Assembly (NCBI GenBank): GCA_942493235.1
Contig: OW818676.1
Span: forward strand, 1,922,001-1,986,000
Direction: 5' to 3'
Source: ENR-C587 sp942493235
Lineage (GTDB): Bacteria > Bacteroidota > Ignavibacteria > Kapaibacteriales > UBA2268
DNA: 64,000 nucleotides
The stretch's first letter is position 1, and every line of letters begins with the position of its first letter. The position numbers were made by a program, and so were the translations under genes. This document shows, one piece after another, positions 1 through 8,744 of the stretch. The notes below the pieces were generated by a model. It was given only the letters and a program-made list of their open reading frames with translations. It ran no database searches and was not told where the DNA came from.

Positions 1-261
1 AATGTATTGACGCTTGTTTTCCTGCCTTGATACTTTGAGCCAGAACTCAACAGTCAGCTGTTCGGAGATTTTATCCAATTCCGCTGTCTTATCTATATCA
101 ATATAATGAGCACCTTTGCCACTTGTAACAGAAAATTCCAAATCGCGTCCTACACAGTTTCTGATAGTGTCGCATTCTTGATATGCAAATAATTCGAGAG
201 AAAGCAATTGAACTATGCTCATCAGCAAGAATAATTTTATATATATAGTATTTTTTCTCAT
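1..261 (-). CDS. Secreted LamG-like protein, N-terminal fragment
   Basis: The reading frame is open from an ATG at 261 to the window edge, giving the first 87 residues. An AAAGGA ribosome site lies about 7 bases before the ATG. Residues 1-26 form a signal peptide (basic start, then a Leu/Ile-rich core ending LFAYQ). Residues 50-80 contain the pattern YIDIDKTAELD...LTVEFWLKV, which is how concanavalin A-like/LamG (Laminin_G_3) domains begin: a strand ending in a small polar residue followed by a FxWLK strand. The protein is probably exported and binds carbohydrate or serves as a structural module, but the rest of the gene is outside the window, so total length and any sorting tail are unknown. 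Confidence 0.7.
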   Translation of the reverse strand, partial: MRKNTIYIKLFLLMSIVQLLSLELFAYQECDTIRNCVGRDLEFSVTSGKGAHYIDIDKTAELDKISEQLTVEFWLKVSRQENKRQYI

Positions 262-410
262 CTCAATTTCCTTTATAAGGATTTAATTTATCATTTCGAT
301 TGACTATTCTATCTGCCGAAATTATATATTATTTCTTTTTTTTAAAACTAACAAATTATATAATTTTCATAACCAATTAGCCATATCAATTCATGCTGTT
401 TTACTAATCA

Positions 411-610
411 GAGGCTGTGTAAAAACCATAAGATTACTGTTTTAGTGATATTGAAATTTCTTATAGCCCTTGGTTCCCCACGCTGAAGCGTGGGGTTGAA
501 TTAAGGAGTACAGATTTTAGCAATAGCTATTAAGTTTATATCAACCTGACGGTTAACCGTCAGGTTGTATTGAAAATAAATGAATACTTTTTGAGTTTTT
601 ACATAGCCTC
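411..610. repeat. MITE-like element, copy A (outer type)
   Basis: The ends GAGGCTGTGTAAAAAC (411-426) and GTTTTTACATAGCCTC (595-610) are inverted repeats with one mismatch. Inside are two further structures: a hairpin CCCCACGC-TGAA-GCGTGGGG (477-496) and a perfect 26-base palindrome (542-567) centred on GGTTAACC. The same three modules recur at 55.0-55.3 kb. No coding potential. Confidence 0.65.
542..567. repeat. Perfect 26-bp palindrome
   Basis: The sequence from 542 to 567 equals its own reverse complement (arms CAACCTGACGGTT). A slightly decayed copy is at 55190-55215. It lies inside the MITE-like element and could form a hairpin in RNA or a cruciform. Confidence 0.8.
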
Positions 611-658
611 TTTAGTTGCTGTGTGAAATTTCGATTTAATTCATTTATTGGAAATATA

Positions 659-792
659 AAGAAGTTGTCTAAAATTAATAATATTGCCAAATTGTTATTC
701 TGAATGTAACGAACAATACAGAATTATCAACAAGTCAGCTTTGTCTGGATTCTTCACTTCGCATAGAATAACATCTTTCCAAACAACTTCTT
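659..792. repeat. Dispersed palindromic element, inner type, copy 1
   Basis: Begins AGAAGTTGTCTAAAATTAATAA and ends CCAAACAACTTCTT, so the ends are inverted repeats. The middle carries the degenerate family core (TGAATGTAACGAA ... TCTGGATTCTTCACTTCG). Related copies are at 10556-10686, 20726-20853, 45067-45190 and 49221-49349. Confidence 0.65.
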
Positions 793-936
793 GATACGTT
801 TTTTTTCTGTTATATATCAGTTCTTCTCTTTCGTCTGTCAAGAGTGGGAAGGGGGGCTTTTATAGAAACCTCCCATTCCCAATATTTACACGGCAGATAG
901 CCACAAGTGATTAAATAATAATGTGCATTTATACAA

Positions 937-2526
937 TTATTTATTTACAATTATTTTAGCTACATGCCTACTACTTCCGCTACTAACGGAGCAAATATAA
1001 TTACCGCTTGATTCAATATTAAACGGAATACTGAACTGTCCGGCTAAATATTTGCCCTGAGCTAATTTATATTCTTCTTTACCTTTAATATTGAAAATAA
1101 TAACATCAAGATAAGCATCTTTTTTAAGTTCGAATTTAATTAGACCACTGCCAAAGTTCGGATTCGGAGCGATTTGAATAAAGTCATCGTTATAGCCTAA
1201 GAATTCATCAACCGAGGAATTTCTTTGCTCAATTATGTTCAATGGCAAGAATGGTTCGCCGAATACCTGCTCTACCTCGGCAGAAGTAGCTCCGAGCCAT
1301 TTCTCCATTATTTCAGCATATATCACTCTGTAATCGGTTTGATATTTTATATTGCCATTGCTGTCCAAGTCGTCAAGGTTCGGTCTGTTATTCCAATAAC
1401 CTCCGTTGATAAATTTATCATCGCCGAAGACAAATTGCATAGATGCAGCACCGTGGTCTGTACCGCGGCTTCCGTTATCATAAGCACGCCTGCCGAATTC
1501 AGACATAGTCATTCCAATAACTCTTTCCGAGAATCCCGTGCTAACCGTATCGTCCATAAATTCACTTATTCCGGTTGCTAATTGGTTTAATAATGTATAG
1601 TGCTGTCCCTTGTAGTCGGCTGTCATCTGCTGAGCATGAGAATCGAAATTACTAAGCTTTAAGAAATACACCTTACTTTGAAGTCCGCCAGCGATTAATG
1701 CCGAAATCATTTTTAGCTTTTGGCTAACAGGATTAGAAGAATAATTCATAGAATTGATTTTAGTCAGTCCTGTTTCATACGCATCAAATACAGCATTGGC
1801 ATATACATCTGACTGTTTGGCAATGGTATGGACGAAGTTAAATTCACGGTTATAATACTTCGTATTCGAATCAAAAAGGGAAAGTTTAGGAGTTAAGCCC
1901 TGACCCAATTCCTTGAATTTAATAGGATCGGTCAGCGATATACCCATATCGCCGAGACTGCTTTTAAAAATCAGTGGGATAGTGCCGTCAATTGATACTG
2001 ATATTGGGTGAGCGGGCATCACATTGGGATAATTAGGCATTTTTAAAGCGTAATATTTACCCAGCCAACCCTCTAATAATCTTAGGCTATTATTACTTTT
2101 GGGATTTACACCGCTTAACCAAATATCTTCAGAACGGAAGTGAGACATATTCGGTGAGTCATAGCCGATACCTTCAACTATTGCAAGCCTTCCGCTTTCA
2201 AACATTGTCTTCATTCCGCCGTTTGTTGCTCCGTCAATAAGTGCCTTATTCATATATATATCAGTTACTTTGCTTGCTTTATCGACAGGGATACTTATAT
2301 TCGGTCTAAGAGAATAATATGTGTCATTCTCTGCCGGTATAATTGTATTTAATCCGTCATTACCACCGAATAATTCTATAATAATTAGTACATTGTCTTC
2401 AGCAATAGATTGAAGAGAATTATTGTCTTTTACTTCATAATCTTGCTTTGATTTCAATATGTGCGGAGCAACGAGCAATCCGGCAGTAGCGGCTCCGGTA
2501 TTTCTAATAAAAGTACGTCTTTTCAT
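937..2526 (-). CDS. DUF1501 family exported protein with T9SS tail
   Basis: A 529-residue member of the DUF1501 family (sulfatase/alkaline-phosphatase-like fold; biochemical role not established). The N-terminus MKRRTFIRNTGAATAGLL is a Tat-type signal with twin arginines. Family landmarks are ELFGGNDGLNTIIP near residue 52, SHFRSEDIWLSG near 128 and MSEFGRRAYDNGSRGTDHG near 342. The last 80 residues (IAPNPNFGSG... to a terminal NYICSV...KIIVNK) are a Por/T9SS type A sorting domain, so the protein is probably moved across the outer membrane. It is the last gene of an operon after OmpA and DUF1800, 11 bases from the latter, with AAGGAG seven bases before the ATG. The DUF1501/DUF1800 pairing is widely conserved. 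Confidence 0.9.
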   Translation of the reverse strand: MKRRTFIRNTGAATAGLLVAPHILKSKQDYEVKDNNSLQSIAEDNVLIIIELFGGNDGLNTIIPAENDTYYSLRPNISIPVDKASKVTDIYMNKALIDGATNGGMKTMFESGRLAIVEGIGYDSPNMSHFRSEDIWLSGVNPKSNNSLRLLEGWLGKYYALKMPNYPNVMPAHPISVSIDGTIPLIFKSSLGDMGISLTDPIKFKELGQGLTPKLSLFDSNTKYYNREFNFVHTIAKQSDVYANAVFDAYETGLTKINSMNYSSNPVSQKLKMISALIAGGLQSKVYFLKLSNFDSHAQQMTADYKGQHYTLLNQLATGISEFMDDTVSTGFSERVIGMTMSEFGRRAYDNGSRGTDHGAASMQFVFGDDKFINGGYWNNRPNLDDLDSNGNIKYQTDYRVIYAEIMEKWLGATSAEVEQVFGEPFLPLNIIEQRNSSVDEFLGYNDDFIQIAPNPNFGSGLIKFELKKDAYLDVIIFNIKGKEEYKLAQGKYLAGQFSIPFNIESSGNYICSVSSGSSRHVAKIIVNK

Positions 2527-2537
2527 TTAATAACTCC

Positions 2538-4130
2538 TTAACATAATTGAAAATCTGGTGAATAAATAAATTCTTCTATTAGATTGTAGCAACCGGTTAG
2601 CGGAGCACTCTGCTCTGATTGCATTTGAGATGTCCATTGCTCTTGAGTTAATCCGTTGAGTAGCTTTGTGCTTAATCCGGCTAATCTTTCAGTAGTAATC
2701 ATAACTGATTTTGGCAGAAAATAACCTATTAAAGAAGTTAATAAGCTATTAGGATTAGTATAATTATCAAACTTTTTCACAAGAGTTAATAGGCTTATGC
2801 CTATCAATAATTGGTCTGCATATTTAACTCGTAGAGGATAAGTATTGGTATTAATCCAACTACGGTATGCTTTCCAACTTCCGACGTTTGGTGGGTCATA
2901 TAATGACTGCTCTAAGTTTGAAATTAATACCGCATCAGACAATTGAATGGAAGTAGATGCCGAAGTACCGAGCATTCTCTCTAATCCGATGATATATTCT
3001 GTCGGGTTTTTAATTTGGCAACCGCGAATATCATCTGAGAAAAACATATTAGAACTAAGTAGCATTTTTAAAGCTTTGATTAAACTAAACTCGTTATCTC
3101 TAATGAATTGGGCGACCTGCTCAATTGTGCTTGAACTGATTTCTCCGGGATTGCTGTAAATATAATATCTGTATAATTTCTCGGCAATAAATCTTGAAAT
3201 TTGCTCTCCGCGTTGAGTAAATAATATATTAACTAAACCGGAGACTTCATTTTCTTTAACTAATTCTTCGGTATTTTCCGCATCGGAAATCGGAGAAATC
3301 GAGCCGAATTGGAACAATGTCTTTGCAGAAGTATCGTGAACATCTTTGATGAAAAATGTTTGGTACGGTTTATTTGCCGGAGCTCCGTCCTGTCCAATAT
3401 AAGTAACAGTTCTCCAACCGGTTAATGCTTTACTGCCTTCGCGGATGTCGCCTTCTGTATAATTGGTTTCGCCGGTAATAGGGTCGCCGATTCCCATAGT
3501 GAAAAGCTCCATCAATTCACGCATAAAGTTTTCGTTGGGTTTATCTTTTGTGGAATAGAATAAACTTTGATATAGAAGCATAGCCCCGTCTAAAACCATT
3601 GCCTCGGCGATAGAGTCGTATCCCTCGTTCCATAGCCCACGTAGTGTCTGATTATTTCTATATAATAATGGCGGTGGAATTAATGCCAATGTGTCGTAAG
3701 TGAACTCCGTGCACCAGATAGTAGTTAAGAAATGAACCATTTTCTCTCGGGCGGAATATTGCTCGGTACGCATCTGCTCTGCCCACCAGTCAATAAATTC
3801 CTGATAATGGGTCTTATGCCTTGCTTCGATTTCAAAGCGAATATCATTCGGCAAATTGTTCAAGGGGTCTTCCTCGAGTACATTAACCCAACCTAACATC
3901 GAAGAATTAGGCGATGGTAGTGCTTTGTCGTCTGCATTGACTATTAATTCGAATGCAGCAGCAGCTTTCATTCCGGTAATCTGCTTAACTAATTCGACTG
4001 TTGGATGAAAGCACAGTCTGCGTAAGAAATGAGTAGCTTCATCGGCAGTCATATTCTGACTATACTCATTGAAATCTGCAGTCTGGAGCGTATCATCTTT
4101 TTTAGAATACAAAAAATCACGTCTTTTCAT
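2538..4130 (-). CDS. DUF1800 domain protein
   Basis: A 530-residue DUF1800 protein of unknown biochemical function, nearly always encoded beside a DUF1501 gene as it is here. Landmarks seen are the N-terminal FLRRLCFHPTVE segment (residues 36-47), the REKMVHFLTTIWCTEF block near 130, ENFMRELMELFTMG near 200 and the LKMLLSSNMFF / NPTEYI / PPNVGSW blocks towards the C-terminus, which match the family order. MKRRDF at the start resembles the twin-Arg start of its neighbour but no hydrophobic core follows, so a classical signal is absent; it may travel with a partner or act in the cytoplasm/periplasm. It sits 20 bases after the OmpA gene with AAGGG upstream of the ATG. Confidence 0.88.
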   Translation of the reverse strand: MKRRDFLYSKKDDTLQTADFNEYSQNMTADEATHFLRRLCFHPTVELVKQITGMKAAAAFELIVNADDKALPSPNSSMLGWVNVLEEDPLNNLPNDIRFEIEARHKTHYQEFIDWWAEQMRTEQYSAREKMVHFLTTIWCTEFTYDTLALIPPPLLYRNNQTLRGLWNEGYDSIAEAMVLDGAMLLYQSLFYSTKDKPNENFMRELMELFTMGIGDPITGETNYTEGDIREGSKALTGWRTVTYIGQDGAPANKPYQTFFIKDVHDTSAKTLFQFGSISPISDAENTEELVKENEVSGLVNILFTQRGEQISRFIAEKLYRYYIYSNPGEISSSTIEQVAQFIRDNEFSLIKALKMLLSSNMFFSDDIRGCQIKNPTEYIIGLERMLGTSASTSIQLSDAVLISNLEQSLYDPPNVGSWKAYRSWINTNTYPLRVKYADQLLIGISLLTLVKKFDNYTNPNSLLTSLIGYFLPKSVMITTERLAGLSTKLLNGLTQEQWTSQMQSEQSAPLTGCYNLIEEFIYSPDFQLC

Positions 4131-4150
4131 ATAGTAACCCTTTATAAATA

Positions 4151-6142
4151 TTATTTATTGATAGGAGTTTTTACTTCAATTAATACGGTACGACAATAGA
4201 ATCTGCCCTCAGGTAAATTATTGTTATACAATAAATTAGTATCGCCAATTCCTTTTATTTCTTTAATTGATAATTTCGGTTTTATCTTCTGGATAAAATT
4301 AGCAGTGTTTATTGCTCTGTCTTCCGATAGCTTCTGATTATAATGCTCCTCACCTAATTTATCGGTTGAACCGACTATTGAAACCAGAGAATTATCTTCA
4401 ATTGTATTTGTTATAAAATTGCTTATCATATCTTTATTGATTTTATTAAGTTCAAACTTATCGAAATCAAATACTATAAGATTTAATCTCCCCAATTCAT
4501 AGTTGTTAATCTCCTTATCCCAAACCAAATCTACAGTTTTGGTATTTGCTTTTTTGCTGTCTAAATCAATTAGTCTGATACTAACTTTAATATTTTGTCT
4601 ATTATTGATAAGCTTAGTTTTTAAGTCTTTTGTAATAATTACCGAATAAAGTCCGCCGGCAGCAGGAATAATATTTTCGGAATATAATTCGTCTTGATCA
4701 TTATGAATTAATAGTTGATATTGCCGATTGCTAATACTGCTATCCACTGTAAGCTTAAACTGAAGGCTGTCGCTTTCTACTCGATATTCGCCGAATTTTT
4801 TATGAATAACCGGCTTGAATAGTTCAATATCTTTAGATATTAATTCCACTCGTCGGTTCTCGTCATAGCCTTCATTATAAATAGTACTGGTCTCTAATTC
4901 GGGTACATCTGCGGCAGTGATTGTAATTCGGGATTTGCTAATTTTTAAAGTATTTATAAAATAATTAGCGACTGCTTCCGCTCTTGCTCTGGCAATTTTA
5001 ATTCTTTCATCTTTAGTTTCTGCTTCTTTGCCGTCGCTAGTACCCCTGATTTCAATATATGAAGCGTTATTCTTCAGTCTCGAACCTATTATATTTAGTG
5101 TATTATAATAGATATCCATAGTTTCTTTAGGTAGCTTTTCTTCACTGAAATCCGAATCGTATTTTTGTATATAAACATCTCTGATTGAATTTGATTTCTC
5201 TTCAAAGAATATATACGGAAGCAGCGGATAAGTCTGTGTAACAGTGGTCTCGATTAAGCTAAGCGGGGATAATTCGAACAGCTTGAATACATCGTTATCC
5301 ACTTCGTTTTTATTTATTATCTCAATGGGCTGGTTCTCGATTGTCGTGATTGTGTCTAAACTAACATTATCTTTTTCGAAATCAATTCGCCACATAGCAG
5401 ACAGAGCTACTTTAAGCATATTAGATTTCCAATCATAATCGGAATTAGCTGAATTAATTGCAAACCTATAAGATAATTCAGGACTGATATATATGCCGTT
5501 ATCTAATTTGAATTCATAGATAAATCCGAGGCTTGCCCCGAGCGAAGTACCTGCATTATTGATGCTTCCGCTGTTAATAGTATGCTTTGCCGTGCCGTCG
5601 GGGAAAACGAAATTGTCCGGAGAGTCGATAGCTTCACTTATACTGTAATTAGTACCGATAATTGGATTGCCGGCATCTATACCTGCACGAATAAAAGCAT
5701 CAAATTCCGTTAAGGGCTTATATCGAATTCCGATATCAAGAATTAAATAGTCCAAGTAGGCTTCATAAGCATATTTTAATTTTAAATTATCGTAAGAATT
5801 ATATGCCGGATTCAATATCTGATATTCGGTTTTTATCAGAGATAGGTCTGCAGGTCTATGCTCGTAAAGTATTCTGCCCTCTAAAAATAAGACTTCCTTA
5901 TAAATCGGATATAGTACATTCAGCCCGAATGAATAGCCAAGTGCATTGCCAGAGCTGAAATTTCCGCAAACTGAAGATGTAGGAAATATTGGTATATCTG
6001 TCTGATTATTAATAAAGTTAAGACTTGAATATGCCCCCAGCTTAATATACTTAGCATTAAAAAAAGAATTGTCTGCTTTTAAATTAAAGTAGAAAAAAAA
6101 TACAAATAGAGTATATATAAATAGGGGCAGTCTTTTTCCCAT
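4151..6142 (-). CDS. Outer-membrane protein with two OmpA-like domains
   Basis: A 663-residue protein with a signal peptide (residues 1-23, FIYTLFVFFFYFNLKA), then an N-terminal region (about 25-255) with alternating aromatic strands typical of an 8-stranded outer-membrane barrel (YSFGLNVLYPIY, FDAFIRAGIDAG, ISPELSYRFAI). Two OmpA-like peptidoglycan-binding regions follow: one about 345-440 (IEIRGTSDG ... ARARAEAVANYF ... DENRRVEL) and one at the C-terminus about 580-660 (SIVGSTDKLGEEHYNQKLSEDRA). It is the first gene of the minus-strand operon with DUF1800 and DUF1501 and probably anchors the exported products to the cell envelope; that link is inference. Confidence 0.88.
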   Translation of the reverse strand: MGKRLPLFIYTLFVFFFYFNLKADNSFFNAKYIKLGAYSSLNFINNQTDIPIFPTSSVCGNFSSGNALGYSFGLNVLYPIYKEVLFLEGRILYEHRPADLSLIKTEYQILNPAYNSYDNLKLKYAYEAYLDYLILDIGIRYKPLTEFDAFIRAGIDAGNPIIGTNYSISEAIDSPDNFVFPDGTAKHTINSGSINNAGTSLGASLGFIYEFKLDNGIYISPELSYRFAINSANSDYDWKSNMLKVALSAMWRIDFEKDNVSLDTITTIENQPIEIINKNEVDNDVFKLFELSPLSLIETTVTQTYPLLPYIFFEEKSNSIRDVYIQKYDSDFSEEKLPKETMDIYYNTLNIIGSRLKNNASYIEIRGTSDGKEAETKDERIKIARARAEAVANYFINTLKISKSRITITAADVPELETSTIYNEGYDENRRVELISKDIELFKPVIHKKFGEYRVESDSLQFKLTVDSSISNRQYQLLIHNDQDELYSENIIPAAGGLYSVIITKDLKTKLINNRQNIKVSIRLIDLDSKKANTKTVDLVWDKEINNYELGRLNLIVFDFDKFELNKINKDMISNFITNTIEDNSLVSIVGSTDKLGEEHYNQKLSEDRAINTANFIQKIKPKLSIKEIKGIGDTNLLYNNNLPEGRFYCRTVLIEVKTPINK

Positions 6143-6602
6143 TTAATATCGCCTAAATGGTTAATAAAATTTTATTTCTCTTTTTAAGGCGTATAAGCAA
6201 TTATTATATTTTAGGCTGGGGAATAGGGAAGTTATAAAGTTGAAAGTTATAAAGTGGGAAGTGGGAAGTGGGAAATAGGAAGTAGAAATATGTTCGTCTC
6301 CTTACTACGCTCTGCGTAGTAAGGCTGGTCTTCCAACAGCGTAGTTGTTGTACATCGGTAAAATGAAAGTGGCACTCCCTTTCGACTCCGTAATATGCTC
6401 TGCGTAGCGCGGCTGGTCTTCCAACAGCGTAGCTGTTGAATATTGGTAATAAAGCTGTTTAGCGACTCATCTTAAAATTTCCCTCAAATGGAGGGGTGGC
6501 ATCGCGAAGCGATGACGGGGTGGTTCTTAATTCTTCAGGGCTCTGGCTACGGTGATGGGAGGCTGGTGTCAGAAAATATTTCAACTCTTCCAATAGTGCA
6601 AT
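6143..6602. other. Intergenic region with repeats, no gene
   Basis: Contains a G/A-rich short repeat (GTGGGAAGTGGGAAATAGGAAGTAG around 6255-6285), two 42-bp direct repeats (6309-6350, 6397-6438) and stem-loops. No open frame with protein-like composition was found. Confidence 0.5.
6300..6438. repeat. Pair of 42-bp direct repeats with hairpins
   Basis: Units at 6309-6350 and 6397-6438 share GCTCTGCGTAG...GGCTGGTCTTCC then CAACAGCGTAG(T/C)TGTTG; they differ at only a few positions. The second unit forms a perfect CAACAGC-GTA-GCTGTTG hairpin. The first is preceded by a perfect 10-bp stem, CCTTACTACG (6300-6309) with CGTAGTAAGG (6315-6324). A similar CAACAGC/GCTGTTG hairpin recurs at 23110-23127, so this is another small dispersed repeat. 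Confidence 0.6.
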
Positions 6603-8507
6603 TTAGCTCTTTGAAATTATCGGTAATGTAAAATAGAATGTCGAGCCCTCTCCGATTCTACTTTTAACATCAATTTTTCCATTATGTTTATCAATAAATT
6701 CTTTACATAGAATCAAGCCCAGACCGGTACCTTCTTCGCCTTCTGTACCTAATCCACGAATATTAGAATCGATTTTAAACAGCATATCCATAGTTTCGCT
6801 ATTCATTCCTATTCCGTTATCCTTTACGAAAACAGAAATACTTGTTTCGGAATCAGAAGGATTAATTCCGATTTCAACCTTGCCGCCCTCTGGAGTGAAT
6901 TTAACTGAATTAGAAATTAAATTTCTTATTACGGTAGTAATTAAATTATTATCAACGAAGACAATAATATCATCAGGTACTAAATTAATCAGCTCTATCT
7001 TTTTTCTTTCGGCAGATAAACGTAGTAAGTCAATTGAATTTTTTACAATTAGCGAAAGGTTGTTTGACTCGGGCTCAAATGCTATCAATCCTCTCTGCGA
7101 ACGCGACCATTGAAGAAGGTTTTCTAAAAGAACATATAATTGCTTAGATGAGTCCTTGATGATTTTCAAATACTCTCGACGCTCTTCAGAGCTAAACGTT
7201 TCATATTCATCATATAATAAATTAGATAATACTTGAAAATTACCTAAGGGATTCTTTAAGTCATGTGCTAAAATTGAAAAGAATTTATCTTTAGTAGAAT
7301 TTGTAATCTCTAATTTTTCATTAAGTTCAGAAATTTTTAAGTTTTTTTCTAATAGCACATTATTTGTTTTAGTTCTTAATCTGTAAAAAGCATAAACAAT
7401 TAATGCAATAACAAAAAGTAAAATAGCAATAATTATAGCAGTTCTGGCTATAAATTGATTTTTATAAATAGCTTCGGTTTTTTCTGTTTCGGCAATTTTT
7501 AATTTCTTTAGAAAATCATATCTTGCTTCTTTATAAGCTATTTCTTTTACATTGCTTTCGTTTTGCATAGTATCGGCTAATCTGAAATGAATAAGAGAAT
7601 ATTTAAAAGCATTTTTAAAGTCATTTTTCATCTGATATGATTTATAAATAAACTTTGATGATTCCATTTTCATGTATTTATTACCGATTTTATCCCCCAG
7701 GGCGTAACCCTTTTGAGCGTAATATATAGTGCTGTCGTATTGAGTTTTTTCATAAAAGTAATCAGCTGTCTGATTATAAACCATTGCCACATTATTCGGA
7801 GTATTTAGAATAGTAAAAAATTCAAAGCTTTTATCTAAATAGTATTTGGCTTCTTTGAATTTTTTAAAATGGGAATAATTTCTCCCGATAAAACAATAAT
7901 TATAAGCCATAAGCACGGAATCTTTAGCTTTCTCGGCAAAGTTTAAGCTTTTAATATGGTAATCCAATGATTTGTTTATTTCTCCTTGTTCATAATAAAT
8001 AAGTGCCATATTATGCATTACTCTGGATATTTCCTTTGGATTTTTACTTGATATTTTTGTAGCAAGACTCTTATTGAGGTAAGACAGAGCTTTGTCGTAT
8101 TGCTCTCTGGCAAAGAAAATCAAACCGATATTATTATTACATTTAGCTACATTGAAATCATCTTTTAGAGCTTCGAATATGCTGATTGCCTGCAGGAAGT
8201 GTTCCAGAGCCGCGTCATAGACTCCCATCCTCCAGAAATTCAAACCTATAGCTTTGTTAGCTCCTGCAATTCCCGATTTAAAATTCAAATTTGTTGAAAG
8301 CTCTAATGATGTATTTGCATAGACTAAGCCCATTTCAGTATTGAAGTCTCTGAACTCCTCGGCTACTTGATTCAATAAATTACACTTTACAGTGTCGTTT
8401 TGCATTGTTTTCAGTTTAATTGTGTCGGAATTTATTGACGAAAATGCTTCAATATTTGAGTTTAAGATTAAAACAAAAAATAAAACAATACTATATATTT
8501 TCTTCAT
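6603..8507 (-). CDS. TPR-containing sensor histidine kinase
   Basis: A membrane histidine kinase of 634 residues starting at the ATG at 8507 (a TTG three codons earlier is less likely). A signal/first membrane segment at residues 4-20 is followed by a periplasmic block of tetratricopeptide repeats (about 60-320, e.g. NNIGLIFFAREQYDKALSYL), a transmembrane helix (about 352-378) and a short coiled coil. The kinase core has the H-box FFSILAHDLKNPLGNF with the phosphorylated His near residue 415, N-box NLISNSVKFTPEGG, DNGIGM and GTGLGL. No response regulator is adjacent, so the partner is elsewhere. This architecture (TPR sensor plus HisKA/HATPase) is common in Bacteroidota; the ligand cannot be told. 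Confidence 0.92.
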   Translation of the reverse strand: MKKIYSIVLFFVLILNSNIEAFSSINSDTIKLKTMQNDTVKCNLLNQVAEEFRDFNTEMGLVYANTSLELSTNLNFKSGIAGANKAIGLNFWRMGVYDAALEHFLQAISIFEALKDDFNVAKCNNNIGLIFFAREQYDKALSYLNKSLATKISSKNPKEISRVMHNMALIYYEQGEINKSLDYHIKSLNFAEKAKDSVLMAYNYCFIGRNYSHFKKFKEAKYYLDKSFEFFTILNTPNNVAMVYNQTADYFYEKTQYDSTIYYAQKGYALGDKIGNKYMKMESSKFIYKSYQMKNDFKNAFKYSLIHFRLADTMQNESNVKEIAYKEARYDFLKKLKIAETEKTEAIYKNQFIARTAIIIAILLFVIALIVYAFYRLRTKTNNVLLEKNLKISELNEKLEITNSTKDKFFSILAHDLKNPLGNFQVLSNLLYDEYETFSSEERREYLKIIKDSSKQLYVLLENLLQWSRSQRGLIAFEPESNNLSLIVKNSIDLLRLSAERKKIELINLVPDDIIVFVDNNLITTVIRNLISNSVKFTPEGGKVEIGINPSDSETSISVFVKDNGIGMNSETMDMLFKIDSNIRGLGTEGEEGTGLGLILCKEFIDKHNGKIDVKSRIGEGSTFYFTLPIISKS

Positions 8508-8744
8508 ATTTTTCAAGCTTTAAAAATAACATTAAAATTTATACTAAATTACATATATATTTTGAAATTTGCAATTCAATTAATACATTTAACTGATAAT
8601 TAATATCATAACCGGATTGAAATAACTAAGAATCTAAATAAAAAAGCCGGGCAGATAAATAAAGCTTGAATAATATTAGCAAGTTTCTTATATTTAAGTA
8701 AATAAAATTGTGCGATTTCCTTTTTATTTATTTGGGGAAATAAA

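Larger units (their letters stand above)
262..936. other. Intergenic region with two repeat elements
   Basis: No gene is supported here. The stretch holds an outer inverted-repeat element (411-610) and a separate inner-type palindromic element (659-792), both members of the dispersed family described below. It separates the divergent-free pair of minus-strand genes; the right part (about 840-930) has no strong terminator, only a short G-run. Confidence 0.6.

Noticed and set aside
1225..1581. Open frame on the plus strand inside the DUF1501 gene
   Set aside because: Antisense to a well-supported gene, no ribosome site and no protein-like family features.
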